Positions 46,801-57,997 of a DNA stretch of 64,000 nt are shown one piece after another. A program made the position numbers and the translations under genes. The notes under the pieces were generated by a model. The model was not told the origin of the DNA. It searched no databases and saw only the letters and a program-made list of their open reading frames with translations. This stretch comes from Brachypodium distachyon (Eukaryota; Streptophyta; Magnoliopsida; Poales; Poaceae), in contig NC_016131.3 in NCBI RefSeq assembly GCF_000005505.3, positions 45,097,355 to 45,161,354 of the forward strand. Direction: 5' to 3'. Positions within the stretch are counted from its first letter, which is position 1. Each line of letters opens with the position of its first letter.

Positions 46801-49800
46801 TCTACTAAACTTGTATGATTAAAAGATTTAGTGCTAATCTGCAAAATTATGCCTATTATCTATGTAGGTCCTTGCAAGGAAACAAATTTACTGGTCCTAT
46901 TCCCTCAGTTATTGGCCTTATGCAGGCACTCGCAGTACTGTAAGTACAATGATGTATTCTACACTTCTAGGTTATGGTCTGTTTAAATAAAGGTGGAACT
47001 TTCTCATTCTATCGGTGCAAAATATATAACTGATATGGCATTTAACTGTTCCAGGGATCTGAGCTACAACCAGTTGTCTGGTCCTATACCATCAATACTA
47101 GGAAACTTGACATACACTGAGAAGCTGTAAGCTTTCTTTATGTGCTTAAGATTTAACCGATAGGGAAATTCAACTCCATGAAAGTCGGGAATATTTTCCA
47201 GTCTGTAATATCATATTTGTTGGTCTCGGATCTTGTAGATACATGCAAGGCAATAGGTTAACAGGGACAATACCACCAGAGCTTGGGAATATGTCAACAC
47301 TTCATTACCTGTAAGTGGCAACATTTCTGTTATTTTTATATTCAAAAGTCAGGTTATTTGGCATTGTAAGTTTGACGAGAAAATGTCTACATTCAGAGAA
47401 CTTAACGATAATCAACTTACTGGGTCCATTCCGTCAGAGCTCGGAAAGCTTACTGGATTGTATGACTTGTAAGTCCTTTTCAGGCCCCCTTTAAAATCTG
47501 ATAGGATTTCCTGAGTGTGTTAGTAAAACAACCAGTATGTTTTACTCTTGTTTCGCAGGAACCTTGCTAACAACAACCTAGAAGGACCAATTCCCAACAA
47601 TATAAGTTCTTGTGTGAATCTCAATAGCTTGTAAGAATTGCATCTTTCTAAATTTATTTTGATGCATGTGCAGTTTTACAAATATATATGTAATGTGTTG
47701 ATTTTTCTTTGCAGCAATGCTTATGGCAATAAGTTAAATGGGACCATTCCACGGTCGTTGTGTAAACTTGAGAGCATGACCTCTTTGTAAGTTATTCTAT
47801 TATTTTTAGAACTAGTTATAATGGGTTTTTAGCACTTAGTTGTGCTATTGTGAAGTTGACAGATTATTCCGCTTTGACTTTTAAATACTTGTTTTGGTAT
47901 GCATAATTAGCTGTAATCTTGGTAGGTGTTTTGATTATCCGGTTGTGTTCATATTTTTATTCAGGAATCTCTCATCAAATTATTTGACTGGCCCTATTCC
48001 TATCGAGCTATCACGAATCAACAATTTGGATGTCTTGTAAGTCCAGTTGTATCTCATAGTTCTTGAGTATCTATTTTACGATGTTACAAATAATGAAGAT
48101 AAATGTATCAGGGATTTATCCTGTAACATGATTACGGGTCCAATTCCATCAGCCATTGGCAGCTTGGAGCATCTATTGACACTGTAAGTCTTTGCCATTA
48201 CCATTGTTAGTTTCTTTCCAGCATTGTGTGTTGACACTTGGAACCTTTTTCTCTAGTAACCTCAGCAAGAATGGCCTGGTTGGATTCATCCCTGCAGAGT
48301 TTGGGAACTTGAGGAGTATCATGGAGATGTAAGTACCTGGTGGTCTATTTTCGAATACTTTTAATGATTAGCTCCTTGGATGTTACTATTCGATAACTTG
48401 CGTTTTGTTTCAGTGATTTGTCCAATAACCACCTCGCTGGTCTGATTCCTCAAGAAATTGGAATGCTGCAAAATCTGATGTTGTTGTAAGTTGCTCCATA
48501 TTTAGTTTCATGCCACATTTTTTGTGAATTCACAAGTTCAGTAAAATGTTTAATACATAGTCTTCAACCGAGTATTGATTCATCGGTCTATTATTCTCTC
48601 TCGCAGAAAACTGGAAAGTAACAACATAACTGGGGATGTCTCTTCACTGATGAACTGCTTCAGCCTAAATATCTTGTAAGTTATGAAAAAGTTATAATTT
48701 ATAAGCATGTGTGGATGTTTGCTTTTGCTGACATTATCTGCATGTACAGAAATATATCGTACAATAATTTGGTTGGTGCTGTCCCTACAGACAACAACTT
48801 TTCACGGTTTTCGCCTGACAGGTAGTTTGCTCAATCATTCCAATTACTGTTCATCCTTTCAATAAGACTAGGAAATAGTAGTCTAACGATCTGGTCCTTT
48901 CTCTAGCTTCTTGGGTAATCCTGGACTTTGTGGATATTGGCTTGGTTCTTCATGCCGTTCTCCCAACCACGAAGTGAAACGTAAAAATATTGATCAATTA
49001 TCAATGTCTTTCAAGTATAGATATACTTTCTTCATTTCTAACATACCATCACGTTCCCCTCCCCTCCTTGATTTTCTTTGCAGCACCAATCTCAAAGGCC
49101 GCAATACTTGGCATTGCTGTTGGTGGTCTTGTTATCCTCCTGATGATTTTAGTAGCTGTTTGCCGGCCACACCGGCCTCATGTTTCCAAAGATTTCTCTG
49201 TAAGCAAACCAGGTAATGCATCTACAGGAGTTCTAAACCTTTTGTTTCAAATCTGTTGTTTACCTTTTGGCATGTTTAATGTTGCCATAAAAGGCATGTT
49301 TATTTGAGTAATATTTTTTATATTAAACTACAATTTGTGTGAGCTTACCTTGACCCATCACCCATAGATCATAGTTGATCCTCGAACAGTAGTTGTCTGT
49401 TGTAATAAATTTGCATGTTGTTGCAGTGAGCAATGTCCCCCCCAAGCTAGTGATACTTAATATGAACATGGCCCTTCATGTCTATGAAGACATAATGAGG
49501 ATGACTGAAAACTTGAGTGAGAAATACATTATTGGTTATGGGGCATCAAGCACGGTTTACAAATGTGTTCTGAAGAACTGCAGACCGGTGGCAATTAAGA
49601 AGCTGTATGCCCACTATCCACAAAGCCTCAAAGAATTTCAGACTGAACTAGAGACTGTTGGTAGCATCAAACACCGGAATTTAGTCAGCCTTCAAGGATA
49701 CTCCCTATCACCTGTTGGGAATCTTCTCTTCTACGAGTACATGGAAAATGGCAGCCTGTGGGATGTTTTACATGGTAAGTGCACATTGCCAACTCTTTGT

Positions 49801-51325
49801 CAGTTTATGGAATCCTGACATAGTTTAGTGTAACAATGATCAATACCTTGGACAAATATGCTTGCGTTCAGTTCTAACTGGTCACTCCCAAAATACTTAA
49901 TGTTTTGTTACATTTGCAGTTGTGCTTATTCATTGATTGCAGATTGTTGTATGGAATTTCTTTAACCGTATTGTGATCCTATGTTCTTTTTAATTCTAGA
50001 AGGTCCATCCAAAAAGAAAAAACTTGATTGGGAGACACGACTTCGGATCGCTCTTGGTGCTGCTCAAGGCCTTGCTTATCTTCACCATGACTGCAGTCCG
50101 CGAATTATCCACAGGGATGTAAAATCAAAGAATATTCTCCTCGACAACGATTATGAGGCACACCTTACGGATTTCGGCATTGCTAAGAGTTTGTGTGTCT
50201 CGAAGACTCACACATCGACCTATGTCATGGGCACCATCGGCTACATTGATCCCGAGTACGCACGCACCTCCCGTCTCAACGAGAAGTCTGATGTCTACAG
50301 CTATGGCATTGTTCTGCTCGAGCTGCTGACTGGCAAAAAGCCTGTGGACAACGAGTGCAATCTCCATCACTCGGTAACCATCTATCATTCTCTTGCAGTT
50401 CTTCAGCTAAATGTGTCATTTTCTTCAGCTTATTTTGCTTTGGATTCTGGTAGCCTCAATAATTGCTGAGTGAGACCCATTAGGCTTGTGTTCCTCCAAG
50501 GGGCCCAGCAACATGAAACCTATCATGTGAGTAGATCTATCTGCACTGTGGACATGTGGTGGACTGATCCATTGCATATGGCCATTGAAAGCTCCATTAT
50601 ACGTTTGCAGTGCTTCGTCCTCTAAAGCCTGCCATTTTTGTCCCCCTGGTGTCAATCATGTAGATGGAAAGCTACAAATAACACTGTCACTGCCAGATGA
50701 CATTTCTCACAAACTTTTCATTTGCCCTTACCATTTTGCATTTAACTCATCTCTGATGCAGACCAGGTTCTCATGACATGATAAGGTTAACAGCTCCAGT
50801 AATTTACTCGTTCTTAAAATCAGATACCCTGCTGCTTCTTAGGAAGGAAACCATTTAACTATTATTGGTCAAAGTGCATGTAGACAAATTTCAAAGTTTC
50901 TGCATTTCGTCCATGCTATCAAGCACAGATCATGTTAAAATTCTTTAAATTTTGTAATGCAGATCCTATCAAAGACAGCGAGCAACGCGGTGATGGAGAC
51001 TGTCGACCCGGACATCGCCGACACATGCCAGGACCTCGGCGAGGTGAAGAAGGTGTTCCAGCTGGCACTCCTCTGCACCAAGAGGCAGCCGTCGGACCGG
51101 CCGACGATGCACGAGGTGGTGCGTGTCCTGGACTGCCTTGTGCGCCCCGACCCGCCGCTGAAACCTGTGCAGACGTCGTCCTCGCTGCAGCCCGTCCCGA
51201 GCTATGTCAACGAGTATGTCAGCCTGCGGGGTGCCGGCGCGCTCTCCTGCGCGACCTCGTCAAGCACCTCGGACGCCGAGCTGTTCCTCAAGTTCGGCGA
51301 GGCTATCTCGCAGAACACGGAGTAG
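43820..51325 (+). CDS. ER: ERECTA-type leucine-rich-repeat receptor-like kinase
   Basis: Plasma-membrane receptor for EPF/EPFL peptides controlling stomatal pattern, inflorescence and organ growth. 27 exons: 43820-43904, 44763-44892, 44983-45054, 45156-45227, 45312-45383, 45487-45558, 45698-45769, 46403-46474, 46553-46624, 46708-46776, 46868-46939, 47055-47126, 47239-47310, 47397-47468, 47559-47630, 47715-47786, 47965-48036, 48112-48183, 48257-48328, 48414-48485, 48607-48675, 48750-48821, 48907-48980, 49084-49212, 49427-49774, 50000-50373, 50963-51325. Total 2937 nt, 978 residues (Arabidopsis 976). Order: signal peptide (about 1-25), LRR N-cap with CSWRGVLC, about 20 LRRs each on its own 69/72-nt exon, a membrane span ([21 protein letters not shown]), then a kinase with [28 protein letters not shown] and [10 protein letters not shown]. 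It ends [15 protein letters not shown]. The ER-type tail and signature separate it from ERL1/ERL2. Catalytic residues are intact. Confidence 0.96.
45944..46135. mobile_element. Stowaway-type MITE in ERECTA intron 7
   Basis: A 192-bp element with long inverted ends: CTCCCTCCATTTCATAAAGG, TTGGC, GTATTTTGTTTCGTTAAGAC on the left and the reverse complement (GTCTTAACGAAACAAAATAT, GCCAACCTTTGTGAAATGGA, GGGAG) on the right. TA flanks both ends. The ends are still about 95 percent matched, so it is young. Confidence 0.93.
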
Positions 51326-53120
51326 AGCCGCAGGATCTGCAGAAGTGGTAGTTGCAGGCGTCTGCCGATGCTGGGAATCTTGGCGGCGGACGATGCAGGT
51401 AGTCAGAGTAGCGAGTGGAGGTTGCTCACATTTTGCCTGTCTAGATATGTTTGGGTGCCCGGAGATTTAACAACAAAAAAGACTCGGAACCGGTGGTGTT
51501 CCTCACTGTAAAAATGCCATGTAGTCTCCTTCCTCTTCTTTTGAGCTCTAACTTAGTAGTACCTAGTAGGTTCTAATGGATCTCTTCTCCGGTCGGGTTC
51601 TTCTTTCCTGTGATCTTTCTTTTGGATGGACTGACTCTACAACACTGCAATGCCATTGTGTTTTGTACACCATCTGGTAAACTTGGTGCAATAACTAGTT
51701 CACTGACCTAGTGGCCTCGATGTCCCCAGCTGCCGGCATGGCCACAGGAGCCAGGGAGGTGAAAATGACCCGAAGCGGCGGCAGGCTTCGGCTGGGCTCT
51801 GAATAGGGCTGCAAACTTTTGATGGGGCCGCAACGTGCTTTACTTGCGGCAGCCGGCAAGGTGTCTGGACTGCCCCTATGAGTATTTGATGATTGACTGT
51901 GGACAAGTGGGCATGGGCTCTCTAGGCGGTGGGAGCCAGTGCAGTGCAGTCCTCGTGATTTCGAGTAGAGTATTGAAACTGAACTTTGAACACCACTGGG
52001 GCCGCCTCGCTTATGTGGGATCAGGTCTCAGAGAGTCATGGAGACGATGGAGATGGTATGGCAGCCAGGAGACGGCCTGACTTTTTTTGTTGGGCTGGGC
52101 CGGGTCCCGACAGGGCTTCGAAAAACATGACCAACAAATTTCATGCCCGAGCCGAGCCCAGCTGATGCGTGACGGCGACAAACTTTTAGCGGCAGAGGAG
52201 TTTGCCAAGTCAGATTCTGCACATTGGAGAATTCACCGCCCACATGGCACCCAAACTGACCATACTAAAAACCATCGAAAATTTGAAGTAAATATCGAAA
52301 CTACTACTCCGTACTGGCCAAGGAATACCCCTTGTCCTCAGCTGACAAGAAATGCAGAAGGCAAAACGAGCTAACAATTGCTGAAAAGTTCAGACTGGAA
52401 TATGTACCAGACATCAGGACCTATAGGTTCCTCAGGCTCCAAATGACGCAGCAAACCTAGTGTAGGCCCGGCGACCTACAATGCTTTCTATGATCCTGAT
52501 TTGATCTCAGGCTGGCCGCGAGAATGTTGATCACTTGCTCTCAGGTAGCCGGCCATTTGAGAAAAATCAGCTCTGGTTCTAGGACGTCTGTATACTACGT
52601 AGTACTGCATGCTCCAGTTAGCAGGCCACTTCGTATGGCCTGCAGGTGCACGGGTGACAGGCCCATGCACTGTAAACCCCACAGATTGCTTCAAGAATAT
52701 ATCAGCATGACTCATTCTTTTATCAGAGGATTCTAGGACTAACTGATCGAACGGGAGGAAAAAATTTGCTAGAAGGAAAACTCTTGCAACATTCAACCAC
52801 AGCTTGAAGGGCCAGCCAGAAATGAAACAGAGCCGGCACCATGGCAGGCAAGAAAAGGTGCACCAGATCAGGAACAATTGATAAACGCTCATACTTGCCT
52901 ATTATATAAGCATACTTACTTTCTCAATTCCACTGTCTCTATTATCATTATGTATCGAGGAGAATAATCCCAGCAGGCTAGCTCTACACAAAATCGTCAC
53001 TGAACCTTGTGAAGCATTGCACATTTGCACTGGATATGGGGACCAACAGGCCACTGGATTCCGCAGTCTAAAATGGGCACCAGTGGTTGACCAGTAAGAA
53101 ATGCCGAATCAACAGCACTG
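51326..53120. other. Convergent spacer between ERECTA and the OXS3-like gene
   Basis: Holds the ERECTA 3' UTR and about 1.5 kb of spacer. 51700-52180 is GC-rich with GGGCTGGGCCGG-type motifs and may come from an old transposon, without identifiable ends. No gene supported on either strand. Confidence 0.5.
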
Positions 53121-56100
53121 CTAATTCTTCCTGCGTTTTTCCCTAGGAGAAACCTCAGCAGTCGACTCCACCACATCCTGCAGATCAACTGTCGAGACAG
53201 ACCTCATCTGAACTGAGATCAGTTGAGTTTCAAGAGTAACAGGTGGAGAAGCAAAGGGATCCATGGCACCGAATTTTCTCTGCAGGCAATGGCAAGGCAG
53301 GTTCTTGCAGCACACGTGGTCATCGTCTCTCCTGCTCTTGGATGGAGAACTGCTTGTAACAGCTGGATATAATGACTTCCTGCAATTTGTTGTGCTGTTG
53401 GTGACATCCCCAACAGGGCTCAGCTTTTTGCTCTGCAACTCATTCTTGTTGATGCCGAATGGAAGAAGACCCTTGCGTTTCTTAGGGGATGGGTTTTCAG
53501 TATTGGCGATGTCTTTTGCAGGTTGAAATGAGGCCATATCATCCCCAGCATTTACCAAAGAACTCAACTTGCTATTGTTTGGTTTGGATACCTCTCTCCT
53601 ATAATAAATAAGATGGTCAGCAGGTATATGTAAGATGAGTTCTTTGTGTAGACACACCATGTCCTAGAATCTACTACTAGTAAATATACTGGAGAGAAGG
53701 ACAGTGATAAACAAATTCCAAACAGTTAGATAGGGAGAAAACATGAAGTTGCCAAGGCAGACAAGTATTAAACTATCAATACCTGCAAAAACGTACAACT
53801 CGTTACAAATAAAAAACAATAAGTGTTCACCAAACAAGCAGTCTATGTCATTCAAACAGATTATCAAATATGGACAGTCTATCAGTGATTGAAGCTATCC
53901 ATGATATGAAACAATCTCTTGATATGCCTTTATTTATGGAGACAATTATTCCGGCATCACAGTACATCTGGATAACAAGAGATGAGAAAATGTTCCACGA
54001 TGACGATACTACATTTATTAGCTGGAAACAAAAATTCAATGATGCACTTGCTATGGTTATCCGCCAAGCAAAGTTTTTTCTTTCTCAGTTAGCTGATTGG
54101 TTACACCACCTTGTATAATCTTTTCCCCACTTTTTGTAGATAAACTTGTAATTTTATACATGCGTAGGGCACTCTCCTATTGTATTTACCTACAAAAATG
54201 GATTAACTTGACTCCTTGTAATTGAAGAAGAAATAACTCATGTCAATCTTAACACAAGAACATACAAACACCTATAAACAACAAAGAAGGTACTCCTGCC
54301 AAAAGCTGGAATATACCAATGATATCGCACTGGCCGAATAAACAGGAATTTTTACTACCTGGAACATTTCAGTTGTGGTTGTGGATACCAAATTTACTAC
54401 TCGTAGTGAACTTGGGTCTTCATGTTATGTTAATGTTGATTGAATTAGAAAAAGAACAACATGTATCCTGGAACATGTCTACATAATAAGAGCATGAAGA
54501 AACACTACTAAAAAGCAACAGCTATCCACAATAATAATAATAAAAAAAAAACAACTAGAACTGCAGAGTTTACACACTAAAGAACAAATACTCAAGCAAG
54601 GTTCATGAAAAATAGCCTGACAACAAACATAGGACAACAGTTAATTGCTTTAATTAGCAGCGATCATGTGTAGGTGCACCGACTAGCATTTGCATTATGT
54701 TAGAAAATAAATTTAACATTCTACAAATCTAGATTAAGAAATGCTGAATCACATATAGAGATAGTTTGAGAATTCGTGTTATTTGTATTCACAAAAATTT
54801 CTCTGAAAAACAATTGCCTAGATGAATTCTTAAAGGTGCATTACAGAGTTTTCAAGATCATTTATGGCTGGTTACTATTTTAAGTCAGCCAGAACAAACT
54901 AGTGTTACACTTAGTAGTTAGTACTACCAGTGTTAGGTTCAGGATAACATCATATCACAATCAACATAAGTTTTAGACTCTTGAGCATTTATACCTGTGC
55001 TTCGTTATTATGCTTGGCGAGGAACGATGCAAAGAAAATCATAGCCAATCACTGTGCATATTTATAAAAGAGCACCTAACAGTATTCTAGAAAAAAAAAG
55101 AGCACCTAACAGAACAAACAGCCAAACAGAATTCTTGACTAAAAGCACGCATCCTCATGCTACAAGCCTGTGAAACAGCTGGAAACCAACAATCTCCAAG
55201 CTATAGTACGATTATGTGAGAGATTTTTTTTTTCTTGAACACATGAGAGAGTCAATTTATCATGGATCAAAGCTACCCACAAACTGCTTTCAATACTGTG
55301 AGTTCCTCACATGACTAGCACCAACCAAAAGTTCAAGCTTCCCAACCACATTGTATATCTGGCACCAAATATTGCAAGTACTAACTACGAACTACTAAGA
55401 ATAGAAAATCTTCTAAAGATCCTCAAATGCCAACCTTTGCCACTGATGATCACATCGGAAGACCTTTCAGCATGCACATTCAGGTAATTTACCCATCAAA
55501 ACAATACGCACCAAATAAGTCACCTCATCACCTCGGATCACCCAAGAAATCCCCATATTTTGCAACAGAACCGGGATGAAAAACCTATTCTGTCTCACAC
55601 TACTACTTTTGCCTAATAATTCTATTGCATTACTCAATCACCCAAGATTCCGCCTGAATGACGCACCCTAGTGACGAAAAATAAATGAAAAATCACTACA
55701 ACCTGTATTGCTCGATAGCACCAATGTATTGCAAAACCCAACGAGACAAATTTCAGCAGATCAATAAACGAAATTCCATCTAGATTATACAAAACGACTC
55801 ACGAAGAAAACTAGAGAACCAAAATTCCGGCACAACGAAGGTCGATGGAGGCGTAAGGTTTGCGGCAGATTGGGGGACAGACCTGCGGGGCAGGGCGTCC
55901 TGGAGCGCGTCCATGGTCTCCAGGGGGCCTCTGTAGGAGCTCTGCACCTCCCCATCTCCCTCCTCCGACTCCTCGCGGTGCACCGCCGCCGCCGAGCTGT
56001 CGCTACCCCGCCCCGCCGAAGAAGTGCCGCCGCCGCACGCCGGCAGCGGCGCCTGGTGGGGCACCGCCCCGCGGCCGAAACGGGCGCCGCTCTCCAGCGC

Positions 56101-56127
56101 GATCGGCATTGCTCTCCCCACCCGCAT
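53121..56127 (-). CDS. OXIDATIVE STRESS 3-like protein
   Basis: Two reverse-strand exons, 56127-55883 and 53598-53121, joined across a 2.28-kb intron with CCGCAG/GTCTGT donor and TTATAG acceptor, giving 240 residues. The conserved OXS3 region is at about residues 42-88: SDSSAAA, acidic EESEEGD, then EVQSSYRGPLETMDALQDAL and PRRREVSK. The C-terminal half is basic and Ser-rich, with a KKRKG patch and a GAMDPFASPP motif near the end, then a final REKRRKN. OXS3 proteins are nuclear stress-tolerance factors, proposed to act in chromatin or stress granules; molecular function is not settled. ATG 56109 (MPIALES) has a better context (G at -3) than 56127 and may be the real start, which would give 234 residues. 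The intron holds a LINE fragment on the other strand. Confidence 0.8.
53870..54118 (+). mobile_element. 3'-terminal fragment of a LINE ORF2, in the intron of the OXS3-like gene
   Basis: A plus-strand frame of 82 residues ends at TAA 54116-54118. Segments FMETIIPAS, YIWITRDEKMF, ISWKQKF and DWLHHL resemble the region after the zinc-binding reverse-transcriptase domain at the C-terminus of grass LINE ORF2 proteins. The following CTTTTTGTAGATAAACTTG and TAATTTTATACA also look like a LINE 3' UTR. It is antisense to the host gene and 5'-truncated. Assigned from pattern memory only. Confidence 0.5.
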
Positions 56128-56544
56128 CCACGGCGAGCGGCGCCCTCACGCGCGCGCGCAATCGGCCGGGGGAGACGGGAGGGAGGGACTAGGGAGGAAG
56201 AAAGCCGGGGGCCCGTGCGCCGGCGTCGCGTCGCGTGTTTCTTGCTGTGGCTTTGCACCAGGTAGGTCGTTGGGGGGAGAGGGGTTTGGCAGCTCGGCTT
56301 CTGTTCGGATGACGTGTGGGTCCGGGTTTAAGTCGGAGGGCAGGTCTGGCTTACGGGGGAAGCTGGCTGTTGCCCGCATCCTAGCCGTCCGATTTGATAG
56401 TTCCCAACTGCCGTCTTCCATTACTCCGAACCTTATTTTTTCCTTCCGACACAGCTTGGGACTTGACGAGTTACTTTAGGGTCACCCGCATGGTTCTTTC
56501 CGTGCTGTTTGAACTTTGAACTATCCTCTGTCTTCCAAGATTTT

Positions 56545-56870
56545 TGGCCGACCTTCAGAAATTTGAGCTTTGAAATACAATCCCCAGAGAACTTCCAGAA
56601 TTTGGCTTTTTAAATTTTTTGGAACTTTCAGAATTTGCTTCTACAAAAATTTCCAAAGAACTTTTGAAAGTGGTCTTTCAAGAATTTCAAGCGAACTTTC
56701 AGAAATTACAAGCTTTCAAATATTTCCAAGCAAACTTAGGAATTTGAGGTTTAAAAAACTTCCAGAAAATTTAGAATTTGAGCTTTCAAAATTTCAGAGA
56801 ACTTTCAGAATTGAAGGATAAAATTTAAAACAATTCAAGAACATTCAGAATTTGAACATTCTCAGATTGC
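56545..56870. repeat. Degenerate minisatellite, unit of roughly 38-45 bp
   Basis: About seven diverged copies of a unit containing GAACTTTCAGAATTTGAGCT and TTCAAAATTTCC follow one another upstream of the OXS3-like gene. Copies differ by small indels, so the period wanders. It explains the otherwise open frames in this region. Confidence 0.72.
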
Positions 56871-57535
56871 GGTGAACTTCAAGTAAACCAAATTCAACTT
56901 CCAAAAAATAGCCTTCATTATGCTTAATATGAGCCTTTTCGAATCATTGAACCGAAGATTCGAACAAATAAAATGAAAGAACATAAAAGTAGTTCGAGCT
57001 TAGCCTGTTGATGAGACACAGGGCAAATGCCTCGGTGCAGCGTTGATGCAGAGTCAGAGTGCCACTGCTCGATCTCGTCTGAGGATCAAGGAAGGAGGTC
57101 AACCCGATGAAGTCATGCATGCGTGTTCCTGAAAATTCTCACAAATTCACAGTACCAGAACATGTTTAAACACCCTTCCGAAGGCAAACTGATGTGGAAA
57201 TTTGTCATGGCCGGATCACGTGGCTAGCTACTGCCGACAAATGCTGAGAGCAATGAATACCCAGGTGCCAGGGGTTTCTCTTCTTTTAAAAAATAAAAAT
57301 AAAATGAATACCCGGGTGTGCTGGGCCTTGGCTAACCACTTTTATCGCTTCTTCAATAACAACGCTCGAGGTGTTAGCTTGAAATTAAATGTTATGTAAA
57401 GCTAGCCATGCTCGCCATGCTAGCTGCTTAGACCCATGTAAGAAGATGAAGAAACGGCTCAATCATATGGCTGCATCCGTGAATCTGTCCCCAACACGTG
57501 TGTATCCGGTTAATGCTGCCAACAACTAACACCGC

Positions 57536-57605
57536 CATTCTGCAACACCTGGGCAGTCTATGAACGAAAACATTCCGCAACACCTGGGCAGTTTATGAAC
57601 GAAAA
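57536..57605. repeat. Tandem duplication, two 35-bp units
   Basis: CATTCTGCAACACCTGGGCA followed by GTCTATGAACGAAAA (57536-57570) is repeated directly at 57571-57605 with two base changes. Confidence 0.92.
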
Positions 57606-57823
57606 CTGAATTCAGCAGAGCAGACAAGCATAGCAGAAGGACTCGCCCCACAAATGGCGGCCCCAGCGAAAAGATTCGAAGGCCCGTATTTTCCTCATGG
57701 GAGAAGCATCCTCAATTCCTCATGCATTACAACTTGAGACTCATCTACAAAATGGCAAAAGGCCCATCCAAATCAAAAAGGAAGGAATGGAGGCCCTTGC
57801 ACAGCAGGCAGATGCTCATCTCC

Positions 57824-57853
57824 CGTGTGTGTGTGCGTGTTTGTGTGTGTGCG
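57824..57853. repeat. Imperfect GT microsatellite
   Basis: A GTGTGTGTGTGCGTGTTTGT run followed by GTGTGTGCGC, just past the 3' end of the FAP2-like gene. Likely length-variable. Confidence 0.85.
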
Positions 57854-57997
57854 CACAACCGTTTTCTCTTTACAAGTTACAGATCTCTCACCATATATAC
57901 ACCCAAGATTCCTCGCCTAGTTTCCTATCCACATTTGCCCACCCCTTGCTATAATACAAGAATGAAAGAATTGTCTGACCGGCTGCCCCCTCTTTCA

